64,000 nucleotides of DNA from Bryopsis sp. KO-2023 (GCA_030272585.1 BSYQ01000005.1:5735501-5799500); one strand, 5' to 3'. Shown: positions 1 to 7,031, numbered from the stretch's first letter. The notes: generated by a model from the sequence alone, not told the origin. Numbers and translations are program-made.

Positions 1-848
1 CTCGTGGGTGAGCGGCAGCAGAGCGAAAAAGCCTTGGGAGCATGTTCGTTTCTTTTTTGACGTGTGTGGCGACGGAACGCACAGGTGGTGGCGTGTTGGT
101 GGCGTTTCTGGGTTCAACCGCGCCCTTGTTGGATCATCCGATCGGGTGATCCGGGATCATCCACGGGATCTCTCTCGGGAGAAAATCGGGAGAGAGGTCG
201 AAGAAAAGAGCGAAAAAGCTAGAAAGGAAAAGAAAAGGGGGAGGGAAAGAAGGAAAATGAACTTTGAGAGAAAACACGATAGACAGACACCGGTTTGATT
301 TCGAAGGGGGAGAAAAAAACCTTTCGAAACGGCGAAAGAAGAATGCAAAGGAAATGGAATCTTCTCGAAAGGACCGAAAGAGAAAGAATCGAAAAAGGAA
401 AAAGGTAGAAAAGCACGGAAGAGGGAAGAAAAGAAAAGAAAGATTACTGGAAGAAAAGGAGGGAACGAACGGCACGAATATAAGAAAAGAACGACGAAAA
501 ACAGAAAGAAACGAATCGATCTCTTGCGGGGAAAGAAAAAAAAAAAACAAAAAAAACACACCACAACTCGAAGAGACACCAAAAACCCATGGAAAACGAA
601 GAACTCCTTTTACGCGATAATTCGAGATTACAAAATGGGCCATTGCCGATATCTCTCGTATATCCGAATCCGAGCACCCGGAAAAATCGCAACGATGAAA
701 AAACTCGAAACGAGTCCTACCCACGAACGAACACCCTCCCGAAGTTTTGGCGCAACCTCGTTCCCGCGCGCGACGGCACTTGTCCTCGACAACTTCCCGA
801 CAGCTTCCCGAACCTACCACGCTCTCCGCACGCGCGATCCCTCGAGCC
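1..848. other. Long spacer before tRNA-Gly(CCC), form A
   Basis: No gene seen. Bases 136-215 hold inverted repeats (GGATCA with TGATCC, and CTCTCTC with GAGAGAG). Bases 176-570 are strongly purine-rich on the + strand and end in an A-run of about 20 near 535-557. A small perfect hairpin (ACTCG, AAA, CGAGT) lies near 699-711. Long ORFs here are low-complexity Phe/Ser/Leu or Lys/Arg/Glu strings produced by the purine bias. The same spacer recurs in every unit. Confidence 0.8.
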
Positions 849-919
849 GTGTTGGTGATATAGTGGTAGCATACTACCCTCCCAAGGTAGAGACCCGGGT
901 TCGATTCCCGGTCAACGCA
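849..919 (+). tRNA. tRNA-Gly(CCC)
   Basis: 71 nt. Reads GGG codons. Full cloverleaf; anticodon CCC at 881-883 in loop CTCCCAA closed by CTACC/GGTAG; T arm CCGGG-TTCGATT-CCCGG; discriminator A. Position 2 is T here, giving a T2-G71 wobble in the acceptor stem, as in units 2 and 3; units 4 onward have C2-G71. Closely related to the tRNA-Gly(GCC) in the same unit, so probably a duplicate with a changed anticodon. Confidence 0.95.
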
Positions 920-928
920 CTCGTGCTC

Positions 929-936
929 TTTTTTTT
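929..936 (+). terminator. Pol III T8 terminator of tRNA-Gly(CCC)
   Basis: Eight T, 9 bp after the gene. Seven T in form B. Confidence 0.85.
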
Positions 937-995
937 AGCGGACCGACGTCCGAGACCCCAGCTTGAAGACGCGCGGCGGGCCCCTGCTTTCGTAC

Positions 996-1076
996 GTGGC
1001 GATGGCCGAGTTGGTCCAAGGCGCTGGAGTAAGGTTCCAGTCCGAAAGGGCGTGGGTTCAAATCCCACTCGCCACA
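996..1076 (+). tRNA. tRNA-Leu(AAG)
   Basis: 81 nt, class II. Anticodon AAG at 1031-1033; A34 is expected to become inosine in eukaryotes and read CTT and CTC. Acceptor GTGGCGA/TCGCCAC, short variable arm CC-GAAA-GG, A box TGGCCGAGTTGG, B box GGTTCAAATCC, discriminator A as expected for Leu. Very like plant tRNA-Leu(AAG). It faces tRNA-Met tail to tail with 48 bp between. No T4 run lies between them; a hairpin sits at its 3' end (1075-1095). Confidence 0.95.
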
Positions 1077-1112
1077 CGTCAGAATTTGTGACGTGGCGTG
1101 AGGCGTCCTGTC

Positions 1113-1116
1113 AAAA
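1113..1116 (-). terminator. Pol III T4 terminator of tRNA-Met
   Basis: AAAA on the + strand, 8 bp beyond the 3' end of the gene; kept in both forms. Confidence 0.75.
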
Positions 1117-1124
1117 GCGTTGGT

Positions 1125-1210
1125 TGCCCCGGACCAGGATCGAACTGGTGACCTCCGGATGGCTCACGAGGTTATGAGACCGACGCGCTAACCGACTGCG
1201 CCACCGAGGC
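1125..1210 (-). tRNA. tRNA-Met(CAT), elongator, with 12-nt intron
   Basis: 86 nt, 74 after splicing. Anticodon CAT (complement at 1174-1176). Between A37 and A38 there are 12 extra bases, 1161-1172, the usual place for a eukaryotic tRNA intron. Acceptor GCCTCGG/CCGGGGC, T loop TTCGATC and G1-C72 mark it as elongator, not initiator. The T31-T39 opposition in the anticodon stem also occurs in animal elongator tRNA-Met. Such an intron is general in plant nuclear elongator tRNA-Met genes and occurs in some other eukaryotes. Confidence 0.93.
1161..1172 (-). other. Intron of tRNA-Met(CAT)
   Basis: 12 nt between positions 37 and 38; a one-base shift is possible because an A flanks both sides. Same in all units (for example 15378-15389 in unit 6). 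Confidence 0.85.
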
Positions 1211-1320
1211 CACGGAAAAATTTCCGTGCCGCCGATCTCGGGCCGCTGCTGGGCGTCGTCTGCGACTCCCGTCCGGGGCGGGGCCGGCCCCCGTGGGGGT
1301 GGCTCCCGAGCGACGATCGT

Positions 1321-1403
1321 GTGGTGATGGCCGAGTTGGTCTAAGGCGCTAGATTCAGGTTCTAGTTCGGAGACGAGCGTGGGTTCGAATCCCACTCACC
1401 ACA
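1321..1403 (+). tRNA. tRNA-Leu(CAG)
   Basis: 83 nt, class II. Anticodon CAG at 1356-1358, reads CTG. Acceptor GTGGTGA/TCACCAC, variable arm TCG-GAGA-CGA, B box GGTTCGAATCC, discriminator A. Shares most of its body with tRNA-Leu(AAG), so an isoacceptor duplicate. The gene is identical in forms A and B. Confidence 0.95.
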
Positions 1404-1410
1404 ACGTGCC

Positions 1411-1414
1411 TTTT
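1411..1414 (+). terminator. Pol III T4 terminator of tRNA-Leu(CAG)
   Basis: TTTT, 7 bp after the gene; kept in both forms. Confidence 0.75.
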
Positions 1415-1459
1415 CGCGTCACCCCCTCGGTTCGCGAACACACACGCACACACATGCCT

Positions 1460-1541
1460 CGTTGAGGGCAGGATTCGAACCTGCGCGGGACAAACCCAGT
1501 GGATTTCTAGTCCACCTCCTTAACCACTCGGACACCCCAAC
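1460..1541 (-). tRNA. tRNA-Ser(AGA)
   Basis: 82 nt, class II. Anticodon AGA (complement at 1506-1508), A34 likely inosine, reading TCT/TCC. Acceptor GTTGGGG/CCTCAAC with one G-U, variable arm GGG-TTTGT-CCC, discriminator G as expected for Ser. No T4 run downstream before tRNA-Leu(CAG). Differs from tRNA-Ser(CGA) at about seven positions. Confidence 0.95.
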
Positions 1542-1646
1542 TCACGTCCTGACGAGGCGTCCCGTGGTCCATCCTCGTCACACGCCTCATCATCAACCTC
1601 CTCAGCCTCGTCATCTGCCTCGTCACGCCCTCGTCGTCGTGATCGG
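1542..1646. repeat. Degenerate CTCGTC-rich short repeat
   Basis: Between tRNA-Ser(AGA) and the tRNA-Asp relic, variants of GCCTCGTCA recur about eight times with spacing near 9-15 bp. Present in every unit with small changes. No gene seen. Confidence 0.6.
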
Positions 1647-1708
1647 GTCGTTGTGGTACAGTGGTGAGTATTGTTGCCTGTCACGCGGGAGATCAATTTG
1701 CAACGGCA
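1647..1708 (+). pseudogene. tRNA-Asp(GTC) relic without T arm, form A
   Basis: 62 nt against 72 for an intact gene. Acceptor strands GTCGTTG and CAACGGC, D arm, and anticodon loop CTGTCAC (GTC at 1680-1682) are plain tRNA-Asp. The T stem is gone: only 11 bases separate the anticodon stem from the acceptor strand, so the internal B box is lost. One end of the anticodon stem is G opposite G. Probably a dead gene carried along by the array; a short tRNA-like RNA cannot be ruled out. Confidence 0.8.
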
Positions 1709-1729
1709 CACCCACCCCGCATCCTTGTC

Positions 1730-1733
1730 TTTT
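1730..1733 (+). terminator. T4 run after the tRNA-Asp relic
   Basis: TTTT, 21 bp beyond the relic; kept in both forms. Confidence 0.5.
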
Positions 1734-1742
1734 GCCGCTCCG

Positions 1743-1747
1743 AAAAA
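1743..1747 (-). terminator. Pol III T5 terminator of tRNA-Ser(CGA)
   Basis: AAAAA on the + strand, 13 bp beyond the 3' end of the gene. Confidence 0.8.
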
Positions 1748-1760
1748 CGACTTCGACGCT

Positions 1761-1842
1761 CGTTGAGAGCAGGATTTGAACCTGCGCGGGATAAACCCAG
1801 TGGATTTCGAGTCCACCTCCTTAACCACTCGGACATCTCAGC
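1761..1842 (-). tRNA. tRNA-Ser(CGA)
   Basis: 82 nt, class II. Anticodon CGA (complement at 1807-1809), reads TCG. Variable arm GGG-TTTAT-CCC, T loop TTCAAAT, discriminator G. In units 1-3 the acceptor stem GCTGAGA/TCTCAAC has a C2-A71 mismatch; from unit 4 on base 71 is G and the pair is restored. Confidence 0.92.
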
Positions 1843-1948
1843 TCGACGACGTGTCGATCGCGTGTTGCGTGGAGGCTCGGTCGACCCCCCCCGATCGAGA
1901 TTCCCGGGATCGGGATCCACGAGATCGACGCGATCCTGTTCGAGATAT

Positions 1949-2022
1949 GCCCGGGTAGCTCAGTTTGGTAGAGCGCGAGACTTTTAATCTCGTGGCCGAG
2001 GGTTCGAGTCCCTCCTCGGGCG
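1949..2022 (+). tRNA. tRNA-Lys(TTT)
   Basis: 74 nt. Anticodon TTT at 1983-1985 in loop CTTTTAA, stem CGAGA/TCTCG. Acceptor GCCCGGG/CTCGGGC, T arm GAGGG-TTCGAGT-CCCTC, discriminator G. Reads AAA and probably AAG. No T4 run follows for about 240 bp, so termination must use a weaker signal or occur far downstream. Confidence 0.95.
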
Positions 2023-2281
2023 TCTGCCCTTCCGTTCCGACGAGAGATACGACCTTACGGGTCCGGGTACGGTGACCGTAATCGTAGTAAAAACTTGTTT
2101 GACCGTAAATTGCTTTACATGACGGTAAACAACTTTCGGTCACGGAACATAATCACGGCGACGGGTAACACGACGGTAACCGGACAGGAGCGGAGCCGGA
2201 CCAGAATCCTATCTCCGGTTCCGGCCCGATTCCCCCGCACGCATGTTACCCGACCGAGCAAGCTCGGGTGTTTTCGTCGAG

Positions 2282-2352
2282 GCGTTGATGGTACAGTGGT
2301 AGCATACTACCCTGCCACGGTAGAGACCCGGGTTCGATTCCCGGTCAACGCA
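2282..2352 (+). tRNA. tRNA-Gly(GCC)
   Basis: 71 nt. Anticodon GCC at 2314-2316, reads GGC/GGT. Acceptor GCGTTGA/TCAACGC is fully paired; T arm identical to tRNA-Gly(CCC). Faces the 5S gene tail to tail, 69 bp apart, each with its own T-run. Confidence 0.95.
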
Positions 2353-2361
2353 CTCAAGGCC

Positions 2362-2368
2362 TTTTTTT
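2362..2368 (+). terminator. Pol III T7 terminator of tRNA-Gly(GCC)
   Basis: Seven T, 9 bp after the gene; five T in form B. Confidence 0.85.
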
Positions 2369-2402
2369 CCCGGTCGTAGCACCAGAAAAAATACGAGCAC
2401 GG

Positions 2403-2412
2403 AAAAAGAAAA
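2403..2412 (-). terminator. Pol III terminator of 5S rRNA
   Basis: Read on the minus strand: TTTT, C, TTTTT, starting 9 bp beyond the last helix I base. Confidence 0.8.
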
Positions 2413-2421
2413 GTCCACCGA

Positions 2422-2537
2422 GTTGCCGCCGCCGGATTTCCTGAGACATCCCTGATCTCGGTACTGATCGGCCCCAACCGTGCTTGATTGGCGAGTTCGG
2501 AAGGGATCGCATGTATTCACGGTGGTTTGATGGCAAC
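2422..2537 (-). rRNA. 5S rRNA
   Basis: 116 nt between the paired ends of helix I (GTTGCC with GGCAAC). Helix II: CCGTG with CACGG. Helix III: GCGA with TCGC. Helix IV: CC-GAGA with TCTC-A-GG, with a bulged A. Helix V: GCCG with CGGC. The internal promoter region keeps AAGCA.GGTTGGG (box A) and GGGATG.CTCAGGAA (box C). Sequence is divergent from plant and animal 5S but the fold is complete. True ends may lie 1-4 bases further out, since typical 5S is 119-121 nt. Confidence 0.87.
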
Positions 2538-3662
2538 ACGTTTCGAAGCGGACGCCGGGAGGTGAAGTATCCGTTTTTCAGGTGCGCGAGGGACGTGTCC
2601 CTCCGATGGTTTGGTGCACCGATTGTTTTTTTGTTTGTTCTTTTGAGGTGAGGTTGGCAGAGCGGTGAAATGGTGTTTTTGGCTTCATCCAATCCAAAAG
2701 GACCCGGTGGGAGCGTTTTCAGGTGTGGCACGATCTTTCGTGGGTGGGTGGGTGGTTGAGTGTGCGCCTGTGAGCGCGTGCGCGCGCGCGGGCGGTGGAG
2801 TGTGTGTGGGTCAGCTCGTGGGTGAGCGGCAGCAGAGCGAAAAAGCCTTGGGAGCATGTTCGTTTCTTTTTTGACGTGTGTGGCGACGGAACGCACAGGT
2901 GGTGGCGTGTTGGTGGCGTTTCTGGGTTCAACCGCGCCCTTGTTGGATCATCCGATCGGGTGATCCGGGATCATCCACGGGATCTCTCTCGGGAGAAAAT
3001 CGGGAGAGAGGTCGAAGAAAAGAGCGAAAAAGCTAGAAAGGAAAAGAAAAGGGGGAGGGAAAGAAGGAAAATGAACTTTGAGAGAAAACACGATAGACAG
3101 ACACCGGTTTGATTTCGAAGGGGGAGAAAAAAACCTTTCGAAACGGCGAAAGAAGAATGCAAAGGAAATGGAATCTTCTCGAAAGGACCGAAAGAGAAAG
3201 AATCGAAAAAGGAAAAAGGTAGAAAAGCACGGAAGAGGGAAGAAAAGAAAAGAAAGATTACTGGAAGAAAAGGAGGGAACGAACGGCACGAATATAAGAA
3301 AAGAACGACGAAAAACAGAAAGAAACGAATCGATCTCTTGCGGGGAAAGAAAAAAAAAAAACAAAAAAAACACACCACAACTCGAAGAGACACCAAAAAC
3401 CCATGGAAAACGAAGAACTCCTTTTACGCGATAATTCGAGATTACAAAATGGGCCATTGCCGATATCTCTCGTATATCCGAATCCGAGCACCCGGAAAAA
3501 TCGCAACGATGAAAAAACTCGAAACGAGTCCTACCCACGAACGAACACCCTCCCGAAGTTTTGGCGCAACCTCGTTCCCGCGCGCGACGGCACTTGTCCT
3601 CGACAACTTCCCGACAGCTTCCCGAACCTACCACGCTCTCCGCACGCGCGATCCCTCGAGCC
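2538..3662. other. Long spacer between 5S and next tRNA-Gly(CCC), form A
   Basis: 1125 bp without a gene. In order: a near-palindrome GAGGGAC-GT-GTCCCTC about 50 bp upstream of the 5S start, a GT/GC-rich stretch at 2736-2830 with 17 bp of alternating purine-pyrimidine (2774-2790, Z-DNA-prone), then the purine-rich tract. The 5S promoter region must lie at its left end, since 5S is on the minus strand. Confidence 0.8.
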
Positions 3663-3733
3663 GTGTTGGTGATATAGTGGTAGCATACTACCCTCCCAAG
3701 GTAGAGACCCGGGTTCGATTCCCGGTCAACGCA
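3663..3733 (+). tRNA. tRNA-Gly(CCC)
   Basis: Unit 2, as unit 1 (T2-G71). Confidence 0.95.
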
Positions 3734-3809
3734 CTCGTGCTCTTTTTTTTAGCGGACCGACGTCCGAGACCCCAGCTTGAAGACGCGCGGCGGGCCCCTG
3801 CTTTCGTAC

Positions 3810-3890
3810 GTGGCGATGGCCGAGTTGGTCCAAGGCGCTGGAGTAAGGTTCCAGTCCGAAAGGGCGTGGGTTCAAATCCCACTCGCCACA
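3810..3890 (+). tRNA. tRNA-Leu(AAG)
   Basis: Unit 2, as unit 1. Confidence 0.95.
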
Positions 3891-3938
3891 CGTCAGAATT
3901 TGTGACGTGGCGTGAGGCGTCCTGTCAAAAGCGTTGGT

Positions 3939-4024
3939 TGCCCCGGACCAGGATCGAACTGGTGACCTCCGGATGGCTCACGAGGTTATGAGACCGACGC
4001 GCTAACCGACTGCGCCACCGAGGC
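3939..4024 (-). tRNA. tRNA-Met(CAT), intron-bearing
   Basis: Unit 2; intron 3975-3986. Confidence 0.93.
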
Positions 4025-4134
4025 CACGGAAAAATTTCCGTGCCGCCGATCTCGGGCCGCTGCTGGGCGTCGTCTGCGACTCCCGTCCGGGGCGGGGCCG
4101 GCCCCCGTGGGGGTGGCTCCCGAGCGACGATCGT

Positions 4135-4217
4135 GTGGTGATGGCCGAGTTGGTCTAAGGCGCTAGATTCAGGTTCTAGTTCGGAGACGAGCGTGGGTTC
4201 GAATCCCACTCACCACA
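4135..4217 (+). tRNA. tRNA-Leu(CAG)
   Basis: Unit 2, as unit 1. Confidence 0.95.
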
Positions 4218-4273
4218 ACGTGCCTTTTCGCGTCACCCCCTCGGTTCGCGAACACACACGCACACACATGCCT

Positions 4274-4355
4274 CGTTGAGGGCAGGATTCGAACCTGCGC
4301 GGGACAAACCCAGTGGATTTCTAGTCCACCTCCTTAACCACTCGGACACCCCAAC
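4274..4355 (-). tRNA. tRNA-Ser(AGA)
   Basis: Unit 2, as unit 1. Confidence 0.95.
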
Positions 4356-4460
4356 TCACGTCCTGACGAGGCGTCCCGTGGTCCATCCTCGTCACACGCC
4401 TCATCATCAACCTCCTCAGCCTCGTCATCTGCCTCGTCACGCCCTCGTCGTCGTGATCGG

Positions 4461-4522
4461 GTCGTTGTGGTACAGTGGTGAGTATTGTTGCCTGTCACGC
4501 GGGAGATCAATTTGCAACGGCA
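4461..4522 (+). pseudogene. tRNA-Asp(GTC) relic, form A
   Basis: Unit 2, as unit 1. Confidence 0.8.
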
Positions 4523-4574
4523 CACCCACCCCGCATCCTTGTCTTTTGCCGCTCCGAAAAACGACTTCGACGCT

Positions 4575-4656
4575 CGTTGAGAGCAGGATTTGAACCTGCG
4601 CGGGATAAACCCAGTGGATTTCGAGTCCACCTCCTTAACCACTCGGACATCTCAGC
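4575..4656 (-). tRNA. tRNA-Ser(CGA)
   Basis: Unit 2; C2-A71 mismatch as in unit 1. Confidence 0.92.
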
Positions 4657-4762
4657 TCGACGACGTGTCGATCGCGTGTTGCGTGGAGGCTCGGTCGACC
4701 CCCCCCGATCGAGATTCCCGGGATCGGGATCCACGAGATCGACGCGATCCTGTTCGAGATAT

Positions 4763-4836
4763 GCCCGGGTAGCTCAGTTTGGTAGAGCGCGAGACTTTTA
4801 ATCTCGTGGCCGAGGGTTCGAGTCCCTCCTCGGGCG
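4763..4836 (+). tRNA. tRNA-Lys(TTT)
   Basis: Unit 2, as unit 1. Confidence 0.95.
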
Positions 4837-5095
4837 TCTGCCCTTCCGTTCCGACGAGAGATACGACCTTACGGGTCCGGGTACGGTGACCGTAATCGTA
4901 GTAAAAACTTGTTTGACCGTAAATTGCTTTACATGACGGTAAACAACTTTCGGTCACGGAACATAATCACGGCGACGGGTAACACGACGGTAACCGGACA
5001 GGAGCGGAGCCGGACCAGAATCCTATCTCCGGTTCCGGCCCGATTCCCCCGCACGCATGTTACCCGACCGAGCAAGCTCGGGTGTTTTCGTCGAG

Positions 5096-5166
5096 GCGTT
5101 GATGGTACAGTGGTAGCATACTACCCTGCCACGGTAGAGACCCGGGTTCGATTCCCGGTCAACGCA
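5096..5166 (+). tRNA. tRNA-Gly(GCC)
   Basis: Unit 2, as unit 1. Confidence 0.95.
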
Positions 5167-5235
5167 CTCAAGGCCTTTTTTTCCCGGTCGTAGCACCAGA
5201 AAAAATACGAGCACGGAAAAAGAAAAGTCCACCGA

Positions 5236-5351
5236 GTTGCCGCCGCCGGATTTCCTGAGACATCCCTGATCTCGGTACTGATCGGCCCCAACCGTGCTTG
5301 ATTGGCGAGTTCGGAAGGGATCGCATGTATTCACGGTGGTTTGATGGCAAC
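5236..5351 (-). rRNA. 5S rRNA
   Basis: Unit 2, as unit 1. Confidence 0.87.
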
Positions 5352-6476
5352 ACGTTTCGAAGCGGACGCCGGGAGGTGAAGTATCCGTTTTTCAGGTGCG
5401 CGAGGGACGTGTCCCTCCGATGGTTTGGTGCACCGATTGTTTTTTTGTTTGTTCTTTTGAGGTGAGGTTGGCAGAGCGGTGAAATGGTGTTTTTGGCTTC
5501 ATCCAATCCAAAAGGACCCGGTGGGAGCGTTTTCAGGTGTGGCACGATCTTTCGTGGGTGGGTGGGTGGTTGAGTGTGCGCCTGTGAGCGCGTGCGCGCG
5601 CGCGGGCGGTGGAGTGTGTGTGGGTCAGCTCGTGGGTGAGCGGCAGCAGAGCGAAAAAGCCTTGGGAGCATGTTCGTTTCTTTTTTGACGTGTGTGGCGA
5701 CGGAACGCACAGGTGGTGGCGTGTTGGTGGCGTTTCTGGGTTCAACCGCGCCCTTGTTGGATCATCCGATCGGGTGATCCGGGATCATCCACGGGATCTC
5801 TCTCGGGAGAAAATCGGGAGAGAGGTCGAAGAAAAGAGCGAAAAAGCTAGAAAGGAAAAGAAAAGGGGGAGGGAAAGAAGGAAAATGAACTTTGAGAGAA
5901 AACACGATAGACAGACACCGGTTTGATTTCGAAGGGGGAGAAAAAAACCTTTCGAAACGGCGAAAGAAGAATGCAAAGGAAATGGAATCTTCTCGAAAGG
6001 ACCGAAAGAGAAAGAATCGAAAAAGGAAAAAGGTAGAAAAGCACGGAAGAGGGAAGAAAAGAAAAGAAAGATTACTGGAAGAAAAGGAGGGAACGAACGG
6101 CACGAATATAAGAAAAGAACGACGAAAAACAGAAAGAAACGAATCGATCTCTTGCGGGGAAAGAAAAAAAAAAAACAAAAAAAACACACCACAACTCGAA
6201 GAGACACCAAAAACCCATGGAAAACGAAGAACTCCTTTTACGCGATAATTCGAGATTACAAAATGGGCCATTGCCGATATCTCTCGTATATCCGAATCCG
6301 AGCACCCGGAAAAATCGCAACGATGAAAAAACTCGAAACGAGTCCTACCCACGAACGAACACCCTCCCGAAGTTTTGGCGCAACCTCGTTCCCGCGCGCG
6401 ACGGCACTTGTCCTCGACAACTTCCCGACAGCTTCCCGAACCTACCACGCTCTCCGCACGCGCGATCCCTCGAGCC

Positions 6477-6547
6477 GTGTTGGTGATATAGTGGTAGCAT
6501 ACTACCCTCCCAAGGTAGAGACCCGGGTTCGATTCCCGGTCAACGCA
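6477..6547 (+). tRNA. tRNA-Gly(CCC)
   Basis: Unit 3, as unit 1 (T2-G71). Confidence 0.95.
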
Positions 6548-6623
6548 CTCGTGCTCTTTTTTTTAGCGGACCGACGTCCGAGACCCCAGCTTGAAGACGC
6601 GCGGCGGGCCCCTGCTTTCGTAC

Positions 6624-6704
6624 GTGGCGATGGCCGAGTTGGTCCAAGGCGCTGGAGTAAGGTTCCAGTCCGAAAGGGCGTGGGTTCAAATCCCACTCGC
6701 CACA
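6624..6704 (+). tRNA. tRNA-Leu(AAG)
   Basis: Unit 3, as unit 1. Confidence 0.95.
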
Positions 6705-6752
6705 CGTCAGAATTTGTGACGTGGCGTGAGGCGTCCTGTCAAAAGCGTTGGT

Positions 6753-6838
6753 TGCCCCGGACCAGGATCGAACTGGTGACCTCCGGATGGCTCACGAGGT
6801 TATGAGACCGACGCGCTAACCGACTGCGCCACCGAGGC
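6753..6838 (-). tRNA. tRNA-Met(CAT), intron-bearing
   Basis: Unit 3; intron 6789-6800. Confidence 0.93.
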
Positions 6839-6948
6839 CACGGAAAAATTTCCGTGCCGCCGATCTCGGGCCGCTGCTGGGCGTCGTCTGCGACTCCCGT
6901 CCGGGGCGGGGCCGGCCCCCGTGGGGGTGGCTCCCGAGCGACGATCGT

Positions 6949-7031
6949 GTGGTGATGGCCGAGTTGGTCTAAGGCGCTAGATTCAGGTTCTAGTTCGGAG
7001 ACGAGCGTGGGTTCGAATCCCACTCACCACA
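6949..7031 (+). tRNA. tRNA-Leu(CAG)
   Basis: Unit 3, as unit 1. Confidence 0.95.

Larger units (their letters stand above)
1..2814. repeat. Unit 1, form A
   Basis: 2814 bp. A-type throughout: no insert between tRNA-Lys and tRNA-Gly(GCC), spacer with the extra 75 bp at 259-333, no 14-bp palindrome beside tRNA-Ser(AGA). Reference copy for form A. Confidence 0.95.
2815..5628. repeat. Unit 2, form A
   Basis: 2814 bp; no difference from unit 1 noticed. Confidence 0.95.

Noticed and set aside
134-820. 228-codon minus-strand ORF, repeated in units 1-5
   Set aside because: Its product is a low-complexity Phe/Ser/Leu/Arg string from the complement of the purine-rich tract. It is broken in form B and has no recognisable domain.
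524-1177. 217-codon plus-strand ORF running from spacer through two tRNA genes
   Set aside because: The second half is a translation of tRNA-Gly(CCC), tRNA-Leu(AAG) and the antisense of tRNA-Met; form B keeps no equivalent reading of the whole.
1125-1210. Initiator tRNA-Met
   Set aside because: It has G1-C72, T loop TTCGATC and an intron. Eukaryotic initiators usually have A1-U72 and a special T loop.
1647-1708. Functional tRNA-Asp
   Set aside because: The T stem and B box are missing, so a normal cytosolic tRNA cannot be drawn.
1462-1779. ORFs with peptides such as AGFEPARDKPSGF, GFEPT or GNRTRVSTL
   Set aside because: These are translations of tRNA-Ser, tRNA-Leu and tRNA-Gly genes, a known source of spurious proteins in databases.
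2354-2896. 180-codon minus-strand ORF over the 5S gene
   Set aside because: It overlaps the 5S gene and GT-rich spacer, and is shorter and changed in form B. No coding signal beyond being open.
2538-3662. U6, spliced-leader or 7SL RNA gene in the long spacer
   Set aside because: Searched by eye for the U6 ACAGAGA box, a dinoflagellate-type leader and an SRP Alu fold; none was found.
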